Shown piece after piece: positions 10,648 to 20,365 of a stretch of DNA of 64,000 bases; within the stretch, counting starts at the first letter, position 1; every line of letters begins with the position of its first letter. The DNA comes from Nereocystis luetkeana (Eukaryota > Sar > Phaeophyceae > Laminariales > Laminariaceae). The notes beneath the pieces are model-generated. The model worked only from the letters and a program-made list of their open reading frames with translations. It was not told where the DNA came from and did not search any database. The position numbers and the translations under genes were made by a program. The DNA is taken from contig JARUPZ010000010.1 of NCBI GenBank assembly GCA_031213475.1, positions 9,470,417 through 9,534,416 on the forward strand, in the 5' to 3' direction.

Positions 10648-10918
10648 TGTTGATTGATCTCGAAAGGTATACTGTGGACGCAGCTAGCACGGGAACGCGT
10701 GGTTGACTCCAGACAATAACACGGAACTCATCATCTTATATTATATATCCGAGCTGTCGAGCCGACTCGCCTCATAAGGAGCTATATTTAACGAGTGGCA
10801 TTGGTGGGGTACACATTACCCCGATATCCCAATACCCTACTACCAGAATCCCTGTTCAGCATGGAACTCCTCAATCTACGATGGATCTTATGGATCGTGT
10901 TCTTGAGCACAATCAACA
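10648..10918 (-). repeat. 3' LTR of the LTR element
   Basis: 271 bp, TG...CA ends. It is the 3' LTR because the polypurine tract adjoins its inner edge when read on the minus strand. Confidence 0.9.
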
Positions 10919-10930
10919 TCCCCCCTGCTC
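10919..10930 (-). other. Polypurine tract
   Basis: The minus strand reads GAGCAGGGGGGA immediately before the 3' LTR, the usual position of the plus-strand priming tract of LTR retrotransposons. Similar C-runs on the plus strand follow at 10956-10962 and 10995-11000. Confidence 0.7.
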
Positions 10931-11129
10931 ACTATACACGACCATACTCCAATATCCCCCCAGGTCAGCAACACTATAGACGACCCTACTAATGTCCCCC
11001 CTGCTCCGGTGCATGACAAGGCACGAAATTGTAGGGTTGATAGATCGCAATATCAGAATCACCTCACACCAAACTCAGAAACTCAAACATCCAATCTGCA
11101 ACTCAAAAATCTAATCCTCGAATCAACAC

Positions 11130-11468
11130 TCAAATCCTAATCTCATTATTCAAACGATCAAATCCACAGCCTCTCCGTTCCAATGCCATGAAAAACTCTC
11201 GCAATCCAATGCCAGGTAAAACGGCATTCTTCTCGGGATTCAGCCAGGTAAAACGGCATTCTCCGCGGAATTGATCCGAATATATTCGTCCATTAAATAA
11301 TTTTCGAGAACTAAAACACAGATCGACTCGAACGTAATTGTAGAAATTCCAATCCTGTCGACAAATAAGCAGCGGGTTAGTTATCAAAAACCGAACACAA
11401 AAACATTCAATCCGAACAGTATCCGTCCCCTGGCATTTAGTGTTCAGTCCTACCAACCTCTCTCTCAA
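11130..11468 (-). pseudogene. Retropepsin-like remnant in the LTR element
   Basis: A 112-codon minus-strand frame in the element's own orientation. Near its middle, the run FLITNPLLICRQDW followed by YVRVDLC resembles the second half of Gypsy-type aspartic proteases, where a hydrophobic strand is followed by I-L/I-G-x-D-W and a hydrophobic closing strand. The catalytic DT/SG motif was not found in frame. Its position between the gag-like region and the 3' LTR fits a gag-protease element without pol. The call depends on a short weak similarity. Confidence 0.35.
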
Positions 11469-12115
11469 TATTCCGAATTTCTATCCAAACCTTCCCTCGT
11501 CAGAAAACATTTTCATGTGGACCGCACACACCCCCAGGCGCGTCCTAGTCTCTCTCCAGTATCATCAAAACCTAAATCACAAAATCCATCAGAAAAAAAC
11601 CAGGAGTGGTCATGCCGATCAAAATCAAATCAAGTCAAGAACTTTAACGCTAGAGATCGCGAGGAACCCCGTTCCTCCGGACAAGAGTCTCCCTTATCCC
11701 CTACTCCCGCCATAGATACACAGATCGCGACGGTAATGCGAGATAGCACATAGGTTTCCCCACCACTAGAAAATTATTTGACGTCAAGGCCACTCGGAAA
11801 ACACAAAAAATCTCATGGAATCCAAATCGACCGGAAACACAATTCGAAAACAAAAAACAATGAAATCATTCATCCAGATTCACAGGCAATCACATTTCAT
11901 TAAAAACCACCCCGATACCCCAGACACTACTGCTGTTGCCTCCGCCGCGGCTGCCTCTCCGTCCGGTCTCGTGGCGTCGCCGCAGCTCGGGTCATCCAGC
12001 TTATCCTCCTGGGTGAATCAAACGTCGCCTCCGCAGTATTGACCCGACACACACAAGGGATGGGGCGTGCAATCGAGCGATTAGGTCTGCATTGGGCGTT
12101 TTCTCTTCCCATGTG

Positions 12116-12343
12116 TTAACAGCTTGCCAACTCTTCTTTACCACTTAAGTTCCAAATGCCACTGCAAATAAACAGATGCTTGTCAACGAAAATATCTGGT
12201 CCCACATCAAATCCATGCATTCCTCGACCACTACATATACCCGGATGTTTCTCTTTCCATTCTACTTCTGCTGCTGTATTCTCATTGAATATTACCCCGT
12301 TCGCATACGAACATCTCGACTTTTGGTACGTAACAAGTAGCAT
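12116..12343 (-). pseudogene. Minus-strand ORF in the LTR element, unrecognised
   Basis: 75 codons in the element's orientation, with a protein-like central part (PGICSGRGMHGFDVGPDIF). No domain is assigned. It lies between the zinc-knuckle-like and retropepsin-like remnants. Confidence 0.3.
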
Positions 12344-12602
12344 GGGTGGTCCTACACATCAACTCATATGAACTTCAGATACTCTACATTCATCTCGTAA
12401 TCGTACTCGAATCGATGACCAGCCAGAGCGCTCGATCAGTCAACAACCATAAAACAGGCAGACGGCATTGTCCTGCAATCGTCTATTATACTGAATAACT
12501 TCAGTGAGGGAAGCTATATACGAACACGTCTGTCTCATTCCAATTTCCAACATTCTCAATTCTCAATTCTCAATCTCCAAAGTCCGGATATTATCCACCA
12601 CT

Positions 12603-12809
12603 CTAGATCAATATAAAATCAATCTGAAAACGGAAATTGCCACAATCAATCAACAAAATCAAACGTGCCTGGTGCGGACGTAACTCTTTGCTGGTGGCGC
12701 CTGGTCCCTTCTCTTTCACCCTCTTTCGCTTGGGGCAGTGCATCCTGTCGGGCCCGTGCACTGATCCCGAACAGCAGATGCAGACTCCGCCCCCTGCGCC
12801 CATCATCAC
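12603..12809 (-). pseudogene. Zinc-knuckle-like remnant in the LTR element
   Basis: A 68-codon minus-strand frame contains CICCSGSVHGPDRMHC followed by PKRKR. A retroviral-type knuckle is C-x2-C-x4-H-x4-C. Here the first three ligands are spaced correctly but the last cysteine is two residues late, and a basic patch follows as in many gag proteins. It is interpreted as a decayed gag C-terminus. Confidence 0.35.
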
Positions 12810-12967
12810 TCTCCTTCATCTCCTTTCTGGGGGCCACGTCCCCCCTCGATCAACCACCCGGCTCCTCCCGGCCAAACTCGCCCTTCACCCTCCCTTATGT
12901 TATTACTTTCTACTTCTACTTAGCCAGCGCGACACGAACCCACAGATAGATTCAGGCAGATACCTGG

Positions 12968-13330
12968 CTATCCTGGGGTGTTGCAGCATCGACGGTTACA
13001 CGGCGGTCGAGACGACGGCGGCGGCTGCGGCGGTAGCGAACACGGCGGTTTCGGCGGCGGTGGTGACGGCGGCGGCGATGACGGTGGTTGCTGCGTGCGC
13101 TTCATTGTCGCAGCAGGCACAGCAATCCTCAGACTGCTGCCGTTGCTGACGGCGCTACTGGAGGTGCTGTTGCCCCTGAAACTGCTGCTCTCCAGAGCCT
13201 TCGCCACCAGTGCCAAGCGAATCGACCAGGTCCGGCTCAAACTTGGCCCTGCTGAGATCGCTGCTGCTTCTGGTGCGTCATCTCCTTTCTCTCCTCTCGT
13301 CCTTTCCACCAGGACCTTGATCCTCTCCTG
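12968..13330 (-). pseudogene. Gag-like N-terminal frame in the LTR element
   Basis: The first long minus frame downstream of the primer site. It is open for about 120 codons, has a charged, possibly helical start (KIQERIKVLVERTRGEKG), then an Ala/Ser-rich part, and ends in a Pro-rich tail produced by a GGC/GGT-rich repeat (13008-13090). Its position and low complexity fit a gag, but there is no diagnostic motif. Part of it overlaps frames on the plus strand that are artefacts of the same repeat. Confidence 0.3.
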
Positions 13331-13468
13331 GATCTTCCAGCAGCTTATCTATATGCATATTCTACTCATTTCCCACGTTGTCTTCCAGGCTAGACACGCC
13401 ATCCAAACCAGACAAGCCGGAAGGTTCCCACCTCTCTAAGTTGGCCTCGGCTGCGCTTGCCAATAGAA

Positions 13469-13483
13469 GGTCACCGGTTTCCA
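13469..13483 (-). other. Primer-binding-site candidate
   Basis: The minus strand reads TGGAAACCGGTGACC, six bases inside the 5' LTR. TGG at the start pairs with the CCA end of a tRNA. The tRNA species was not identified. Confidence 0.55.
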
Positions 13484-13489
13484 CTAGTG

Positions 13490-13757
13490 TGTTGATTGAT
13501 CTCGAAAGGTATACTGTAGACGCAGCTGGCACAGGAACGCGTGGTTGACTCCAGACAATAACAAGGAACTCATCTTATATTCTATATCCGAGCTGTCGAG
13601 CCGACTCGCCTCATAAGGAGCTACATCTAACGAGTGGCATTGGTGGGGTACACATTACCCCGATATCCCAATACCCTACCACCAGAATCCCTGTTCAGCA
13701 TGGAACTCCGCAATCTACGATGGATCGTATGGATCGTGTTCTTGAGCACAATCAACA
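13490..13757 (-). repeat. 5' LTR of the LTR element
   Basis: 268 bp, TG...CA ends, followed by the right GCAAC duplication at 13758-13762. Confidence 0.9.
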
Positions 13758-14100
13758 GCAACCTGATCAACAATGTCACGGCTGTACAGTACATCGAAAT
13801 AAGCGAAAAATACAAACGATGTTCTAGCGATATATGGGGTATTTCGTCCTTTAAGGAACCATGTCAGTCAGTAAGTGTTTGGTCAAAAAGCGCTACGTCA
13901 TTGGAAGCACGCGTCCTGCTCGAGACGCACGCAAAGGGGGGGTGATATCTTTCGTGATATACATACACAGCTCGACGAAGCGACGCGGGCCGCTAAGTTT
14001 GGCGATGATGCTAACGGTGTCCGACTCCTAGATGCAAGGAAACGTGCAACACGCCTGCCTGCACCATGAACGGCCGCATGGATAAACACCTAGGCGTCGC
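13758..14100 (+). pseudogene. Coding-like patches flanking the LTR element
   Basis: The plus frame from 13758 to 13945 is open (NLINNVTAVQYIEISEKYKR). A second frame, 13941-14069, reads DIFRDIHTQLDEATRAAKFG. Both have protein-like composition and would belong to the DNA into which the LTR element inserted. Frames change between them and no family is recognised. Confidence 0.25.
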
Positions 14101-14401
14101 GTCTCATCATCGATATCAATGTCGTGGTAGCAGCGGCACACACTAGAACTGATCAACATTCAGGCTGGTGCTGATGCGCTGAGTGGAACAAGAAGGAATA
14201 CCTGGTATGTGTGTTCACCATGGACCTTGGAACAATAGATTTGCCGCAGTCCACGTCGGTGCTGTGATCGGCAGTGAGGAATGACAGCGTGGGGGCTGTC
14301 CCCTATGCAACAATGAGTAGGGTTACTGGGTTATCGTTTTCTGCCACAGCGTCTAGACCTACTGTACTCTCGTCCTCAACAACAATCTAGAAAAACGATT
14401 T

Positions 14402-15170
14402 GATGCTCTCATCTGGAAGAATCCTAATCCTGCCGCATTTATCAAGAACACTGCAGTCCAAGTACGAAACCGTCCGCACATTTTCGTATGACCCTGCCTT
14501 TTCCAACCTGAATGCACTCGTGTAGCGACGGGCAACCCATTTACGATATCCTCGACAAAGCAGCTCCGCTGCTCACTGCTGCTACTATTGTTAACTATGA
14601 CGGTATATACTATAGGTTGACTACACAGATATGTACGGACAACCTAGCCTAAACTTAATACTCCCCATCAATGAAATTGCAAACCAATTGACCGATCATA
14701 CCTGACGAAAACCAGTACTTGATACAATTGATAAAAAAGTCAATACGATGCCGACGATGGCTATTAATAATTGATCATCAGCACCGTTTGGACACGAGAA
14801 GAATTTTACTGGTGTGCTTATCATTACAAGCAATCACCCGACATCGATTATTCAATGCCTACCGATCAGTTGGTGGGAACAAAATATTCGTGCCTGCTGC
14901 TTCGCGACGAGCGTTTCCGTGATTTCGGCAGGGAGCTCCTCTCGACGTTGATGATGTGTTTGATGTGACGGCTCTCGACCTACGCCTCAATACTGCGGAT
15001 AAGTTCAATCAGCAATCCGTGCCTGCAGCTGTTTGACAAGAAAATTGGTTCCCAGATCCGCGAACTGGTTCTGGGTCGGTATGTGATGAACGCTCACGTG
15101 TCCTTAGTCGATGATTCGCACATGTACAAGGACCTCAAAGCCACGTGTCAGCAAGCGAGCTGAAGGTCTG
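14402..15170 (+). pseudogene. Decayed gene with several frame changes, unrecognised
   Basis: At least five consecutive plus-strand stretches look coding but lie in different frames: from ATG 14402 (SKYETVRTFSYDPAFSNL), 14512-14652 (GQPIYDILDKAAPLLTAAT), about 14630-14700 (LNLILPINEIANQL), 14771-14968 (FGREL at its end) and about 15000-15164 (LQLFDKKIGSQIRELVLG). Successive frames abut or overlap without splice-like borders, which suggests indels in a former ORF of more than 200 codons rather than introns. The family is not recognised. The texture (extended beta-like, few Cys) would suit a structural protein, which is a guess. Confidence 0.4.
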
Positions 15171-15688
15171 GTTTATGGTTACATCGAGTTGGTGTCGATG
15201 TAGAGTGGGGCGCCCTTAATGTCACCTCTGATCGGCGATACCCGTCCTATCAATCCAATCTCCCTTGGACCCTGCCTTGCACGTCGTGCCTGTTATCATG
15301 CCTGTTTCTTCGTTGATTGTTTAGTCTGGCTGCATGCGACTAGCGCCTCGAATCGGTTCACTTTCTGCGTGGCCTGATCTTCCCTGAACGAGGGCACTTG
15401 TCTAACTCACAAACAACAGGTGAGCTGGCCTCAGAGATCTAGCGAGCGCGGGTCCTTTCTAGGTTATGAGAGCTGCACCCTACTGTCTCGCTAATTGCCG
15501 AAGTGGGGTTTTGGCCACTCTCACGTGCACCGTGATGGTTTCGACATTGTGCGCACCGGTTGTTTTACGGCATAAACAAAGTACCTGGCAGTAATATGCC
15601 ACCAGGCTCAGGTGTATGGCGCCGCCGACAATAATAGCTTGAAATGGCTGCTTTGCCTCCTAGTCCAGAAGGCTTTCTTCTGGCTGCG
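15171..15688. other. Unassigned DNA
   Basis: Only short open stretches. Nothing was recognised. Confidence 0.35.
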
Positions 15689-16040
15689 TCAGGGACAGCT
15701 CATTTGTTTTGCGTCGGCACCCCCAACGGCCTGCAGTCTTGCATACCGCACTCCACGACCGGTCACCAGGCGTAGTGCACATGTAATGACGAGCGATCGT
15801 GCGTGAATATCACGGATGACTTCCATACATAGCACCCGCGTCACGTCGAGCATGCCAGACATCTAAAAGGGGGTCACCAACCTTCCCTTGAGCACCTCGA
15901 GCGTAGCCTTGTTGCCGCCCGCCATCAGCACAACATCCCCATACAGAGTGAGGATGGTTGCCGCCCTAGCTGAGAGAGCTGCCGCCTTATCACGTTGCCT
16001 TCGGAATCTGTGGTGGTTAGTTGCAGCAGTTCTAAAGATA
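15689..16040 (-). pseudogene. Coding-like minus-strand frames, unrecognised
   Basis: One minus frame ends in TAG at 15865-15863 (TILTLYGDVVLMAGGNKATL). It is followed at once by a 57-codon ATG frame (15862 down to about 15689; MSGMLDVTRVLCMEVIRDIH). Because stop and start are contiguous and in the same frame, this may be a single ORF broken by one nonsense codon. It faces the decayed plus-strand gene. No family is recognised. Confidence 0.3.
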
Positions 16041-17077
16041 TTTGGGACTCCTATTTATAGGCCTACGTAATAGGTTTGAACATATATACGCGGTGAAATC
16101 GCGAATCATATTTAGGGGGACGGCACCTTAGTGCGGACGCGCTCAGCACGAAGACTGCGCAGCATGCATACATCACGATTTCGTGTGGGTTGATGAATGC
16201 AAACTCACTACATTACGCGCGTCTTTCAGGGGGAGATCAGTCGGGGTGATAATATACAACCATACTTTATTTTTTCTTTAGAGCGACTCAGTTGAAGACA
16301 AACAAGACGAGCTGCAGCACAGCGCACATAACAGCTACTAGGACACCCCGTAATATTAAACCAGGTACCCGGACAGCACATATCGGCAAACTCCACCGCG
16401 TGCCAAAAGGCGATGAAAGACGCGCGCGCATATGCTGGTACCTATGTCTTCGTTCGAGGTTAGTTACTCCTGATAAACTGGCTGGGAGAGGAACGGACTG
16501 TGAGAAGAAACCAGCCAAATAATTGGTATTGTTTCAGTGTTGCTTTTGGACGGAGGCCAGCCGTATGATATTTAGCGAGGGTTTGCTTTCTTTGCTACGG
16601 AGCTGTCGAACTGGAGACAAGCGAGAAGAGCTCACTCACCTGCACGCCTTTTCCGAGGTCCAGCATAGCCCCAGCAGATCCAGCACACATATTGCCCCAA
16701 GATATCCATCCGGCGGGCATATTCCTTCTAAGAGCTTCAGCCTGCTGCCCGGCGCACACATCGCTGTGTGCTCGAAATGCGTCCACCTACCACGTCAAGC
16801 TTTCACCTACTGTCTACCGTAGTGCACGCATGGTTATTATGGTCGAATTGCGTGTCTTTACTTTTAGAACGCTGCTGTACTCTTGATGAACTGCTGGGCG
16901 CGATATAAACGACCAGAAATGCTCCGATTGGAGTTGTGCAGTCAAATCCGGGAGGCCAACACACACGGGTTTGGCCCCCGCCCAGAGTTCGCGTGGTATC
17001 TATCGGTGCCCGGGATTGGAAGCCGGAAGCAACTTACATTTTTTCAGGGCTGAGGAAAGTAATTTTCTTCGGGAAAT
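16041..17077. other. Unassigned DNA
   Basis: Overlapping frames on both strands (16288-16518 minus, 16523-16822 plus) without motifs. A good polypyrimidine-AG acceptor-like sequence on the minus strand (GGTTTCTTCTCACAG near 16497-16511) precedes one of them. Confidence 0.35.
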
Positions 17078-17375
17078 TACCGCCCTGGTGGGCAGTCCCG
17101 GTCTACCGCAATATTATGCAAATACCGAATACCGCCCAAACGATACCGCGGGTTTTGCAATACCGCCGGAATAGATATCGCCATATATATGTGTAGCAGC
17201 CAAAAACATACCCGCCATTTTTTTTGTTTACCGTCTGCCGTCTAAAACCATCGACAACTCGTGATACCGCTCAAACCGTACCGCCAGCGCTGAATACCGC
17301 CCAAAACATACTGGCGACAGTGGATACCGCCCAAACGGTACCGCCTACACAGAATACCGCCGAATAAATACCGCT
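17078..17375 (+). repeat. Degenerate array of TACCGCC-type units, block 1
   Basis: The word TACCGCC, often as ATACCGCCCAAA, recurs at irregular spacing of about 15-40 bp. A second block of the same word lies at 18110-18372, about 0.75 kb downstream. No TIR or coding potential. Confidence 0.7.
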
Positions 17376-17539
17376 TTTACCTTCTTTTCCCGTATTCCGT
17401 GTTCATTTCTTCATTTATTTCTGGTTCTTGAGGTTCCGTTTCGGCAGAACCTATTTGTGTGGGCGTGTGGATAGGAAGCGAGACGCCCCGACACCTGCCC
17501 TCACGCACATTCCCACATCACGCGTAGACGTAGTCTAGC

Positions 17540-17945
17540 ATGCTAATGAGCGGTTCAAGGGGGAATCCCAGTGCTCCTAGTCAACGAAGTAGTCGTGTAG
17601 AGGCTTGGCCTGCTGCTTCGTTCACGCCAGGACCAGACGATTCGATGGTTAAAAATGAGCCGGTGGTGTCGCAACTCTCGCCCAGGGCGGAGACCGCGAT
17701 CAGCGGCGGCAACAACTGCTTCGAGGTCACACTCGAGCCGCCTACTTACGGGGCAAGGAAGCTGACAGCTTGATGCTGGCGGTTGGTGAGTAGACATACC
17801 CAAAAAAGTTTGATGAGATTTGTTGTTGATAATAATACGATAAAACATCAAGGCATTCGATTATGATTGTGGTTTCAAGGTGGTAAAGCCCTTTCGTTCT
17901 GAGGCTGCTAAATTTGATAATTTAATTGATGACATTCTTGGATAA
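17540..17945 (+). CDS. Possible two-exon gene fragment, unrecognised
   Basis: The ATG frame at 17540-17773 encodes 77 residues. An overlapping frame runs to a donor-like GGTGAGT at 17785-17791. After about 60 bp, a 30-codon frame (17853-17945, ending TAA) is strikingly protein-like (KVVKPFRSEAAKFDNLIDD) and is preceded by AAG. The simplest splice (17785 to 17853) does not keep phase, so either another junction is used or an indel has occurred. It lies between the two TACCGCC blocks. Confidence 0.3.
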
Positions 17946-18109
17946 CCGCATCAGTTTTGCCTGTTGTTGGGTTTTACCTCGATTTCTCGTTTTAAATCGA
18001 TGTACAAACCAACCATTCAAAGGGTGTAAACAGGGGTGCCGCCGGAAAGAGGTCCGGGCTTCAAGAAGAGCTTAGCTATAGGCACCCCAATCTCCGCCAA
18101 GTTTCGGGT

Positions 18110-18372
18110 TTACGTTTACGTTACCGCCGAAAAACGAAACACTGACTACCGCCAAACCAAATGCCGTCGTGTTGCTTTACCGCCGAAAACATCCCGCCAT
18201 ATTATATAGCTACCGTCTACTGCCGGAATCAGTCACCTATGAATACATATGCCGTGTTGTGTTACGCCGAAAAAATACCGGCCTTTTTTGTATTAACCGC
18301 CTACCGCCAAATTCGTTGCCGTCGAAAAACGAAACAACGCCTACACCGCCGGAAAAAAAACCGCAGTAATTA
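18110..18372 (+). repeat. Degenerate array of TACCGCC-type units, block 2
   Basis: Repeats of TACCGCCGAAAA-like words between 18119 and 18361, ending just at the stop of the minus-strand ORF 18370-18717. Confidence 0.7.
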
Positions 18373-18717
18373 AACACCGCGCCGTTTGAGTCCGCCTAAA
18401 ATAGCTTTACCATCCATAACCCTGTATTTCTGGCCATAGTCACGCCTGGACCTTACGATAAGTGTAGCGGCTATATGTGTGGAGGGTGGATGGACAATAT
18501 ATATTTTGGTTACGTAGTAGATATCTTCATGTACCGCTGGGATTTGTTTTCGCGAAGAACCGAGCTGCAACTTCAAGCACAAGCCCTTTCGTAAGTCCAT
18601 GTCTTTCTGGCGCGCTTTCCCATCCAAAATCAGAAGGCTACGTCCGTTTGGGAACCACTTGGCGATGCCCGATTCGATTCGCGGAGAAAACGTGTGTCCC
18701 GTATTCAACAAGCCTTC
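18370..18717 (-). CDS. Terminal exon-like ORF, possibly a decayed DDE transposase
   Basis: A 115-codon minus frame ending in TAA. It is preceded by a strong 3' splice-like border (ATTGGATTTCCTTACTTCTAG, with a CTGAC branch-like word upstream), so it may be a last exon starting at 18717. The peptide contains GRSLLILDGKARQKD and, about 45 residues later, IYIVHPPSTHI. In DDE-superfamily transposases of the pogo/Tc1 type, a LLLDxHxSH strand is followed at somewhat shorter distance by LPPxTTHxLQP. The resemblance is suggestive but the His residues and second Asp context are altered. Alternatively it is an unrelated host exon. Confidence 0.4.
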   Translation of the reverse strand, partial: EGLLNTGHTFSPRIESGIAKWFPNGRSLLILDGKARQKDMDLRKGLCLKLQLGSSRKQIPAVHEDIYYVTKIYIVHPPSTHIAATLIVRSRRDYGQKYRVMDGKAILGGLKRRGV

Positions 18718-18808
18718 CTAGAAGTAAGGAAATCCAATATGTCAGAGAGTCGCTTTCTCCGGAAAACAAAGAACTGCGAGTCCGACCATTAACTAGCTGG
18801 TGACTTAA

Positions 18809-18897
18809 CCCTTTTAGAACCGCAGTCCCGTTCTGGGGACAATCCAGTCAAATTTCAAGTAGTTTTGTCCCCAAACGGGACTGCGGTTCTAAAGGGG
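18809..18897. mobile_element. MITE-3 (TTAA type), copy 2, complete
   Basis: 89 bp almost wholly palindromic: CCCTTTTAGAACCGCAGTCC at the left, its near-perfect complement at the right, bounded by TTAA on both sides (18805-18808, 18898-18901). A TTAA target with CCC-beginning ends is the signature of piggyBac-type transposition, so this is probably a piggyBac-mobilised MITE. Confidence 0.9.
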
Positions 18898-18901
18898 TTA
18901 A

Positions 18902-19239
18902 CTCGTAGTCGTGCCGGCTAAGAGCTCTGTGTAGTATTTATCTATGGCGGATGGCATTCAAAGGTATGACATTGATTGGACAAAACACCCATCTCGCGGG
19001 AACCTCTTGTCGGATGCGCTCGGTCATAAAAAAATGTCCTCACATTAAACACGCGTTTTACGTTGCAAACACAGTATTGATCAGCCACCAACTACCCGAA
19101 CAAACATCAAAACAAATGTTTTATATGAAAAGCCCAGGATAACGACTGATTATTTCAAATGTTTGGCCTGGGAAAAATTGCGGTATTGCGTACCTGGTAC
19201 CTCGTACGAGAGCGAGGCACAACACTGTGAAACGAACCC
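18902..19239. other. Unassigned DNA
   Basis: No supported feature apart from an exact GTACCTGGTAC palindrome at 19190-19200. Confidence 0.4.
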
Positions 19240-20365
19240 ATGTTCGATGCCCCGACAAAGGCACAACAGGTCAATTTCGATCACCCGAACTAAAACCAAT
19301 CCCATCGACATACACACTGAAAACAAGTATTTTTCGGTACGAATACAAACAACAAGCCAATTCCTAACCCGATACTCAAATCGAGTCAATTTCAATCCAT
19401 ACACTAAAGCCATGCATTATCCGGCTCTCACACAAACCAAAGTCAGGTACGCTTCCCCGCAAACAACCAAAAGCCGATTTTGACCCCCGCACCACAGACA
19501 ATTCAATTTTGACCCCATCATAGAAATCAACTCAATTTTGATCTCCGACTTAAAAACCGAGTCAATTTCGATCAATACACTAAAAAAAAAAAGATTATCG
19601 TTTCCCACACACGAAAGAAGTCAATTTCGATCCTCACACCTGAAATCGAGTGGATTTTGATCACCACGCTAAAATCAAGTCTATTTCGACCCCCCCACAC
19701 AAAAAAACTCAAGTCAATTTCGATTGCCCGACACCAAAATGAATTCATTTACGACCCGCACACAAAACGAAGACTATTTCGACTTCCCGTACAGAAACCA
19801 AGCATATTTCGATCCCCACCCTAGCAAACCAAGTCAATTTGTATTTGTTTCCCAAAGCAGAACCAAGTTTAGTCCGAGCCCAGCACTGAAATCAAGCCAA
19901 TTTCGATCTCAATTCTCAAGCTAAGTGAACGTATCGATGCCCGGACACGAAAACCGAGTCAGCTAAGACCACACAACAAACAAAAACAAATCAAGTGAAC
20001 TCTGGTTCCTACGCTGAAATCTAGTGAACGTCGATCCTCTAAACTAAAAGCAAGTCAATTTCGACCACCATACAAACACCGACTCGATTTCGATGCCTAC
20101 ACAAAAACCAAGTCCTCTCAGTCCGCACACAAGAAGCATAGCAATTTTCGACCCGCCACACAAAAAGCAAGCCCATTGACTCCCACATTTAAACCGATTC
20201 AAGTTCGAACCATACATAAAACCAAGTCAGTTTTGTCCCGCGCGCAAACGCAACTCTATTTCGATCCCCACGCAGAAACCAAGCTATTATTTTGGAATCA
20301 GTCCTGAAATTGAGTCAATTCCGACCCCTACACTGAAATCATGTTAACTTCGACACCCCAAACTG
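19240..20365 (+). repeat. Degenerate minisatellite, unit about 30 bp
   Basis: The phrase AAGTCAATTTCGATCCCCAC recurs about every 28-35 bp (for example near 19503, 19531, 19559, 19619, 19650, 19678, 19713, 19740, 19771, 19801 and 19832), followed by an A-rich spacer CACTAAAACC. Units are highly diverged, so the array is old. Frames inside it are artefacts of the repeat. Confidence 0.9.

Larger units (their letters stand above)
10648..13757 (-). mobile_element. Complete small LTR retrotransposon, probably non-autonomous
   Basis: Two LTRs (271 and 268 bp) begin TGTTGATTGA and end ATCAACA, differ at about ten positions plus one 3-bp indel by hand alignment (about 96% identity), and are bracketed by GCAAC. 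Orientation follows from two signals on the minus strand: a primer-site-like TGGAAACCGGTGACC six bases inside the right LTR, and a polypurine tract AGCAGGGGGGA abutting the left LTR. The 2.57-kb interior carries gag-like and retropepsin-like remnants on the minus strand, but no reverse transcriptase, RNase H or integrase motif could be seen. It would need enzymes from another element. The LTR similarity indicates fairly recent insertion. Confidence 0.9.

Noticed and set aside
12637..13439. Long plus-strand ORFs rich in Ala and Gly at 12637-13149 and 12978-13439
   Set aside because: They come from a GGC/GCG-rich repeat inside an LTR element whose own coding strand is minus.
13634..13945. Plus-strand ORF beginning in the second LTR (also 10795-10992 in the first LTR)
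   Set aside because: The shared start is LTR sequence. The frame only runs on by chance into flanking DNA.
19240..20365. CRISPR array
   Set aside because: The repeats are diverged, abut without unique spacers of constant length, and the context is eukaryotic.
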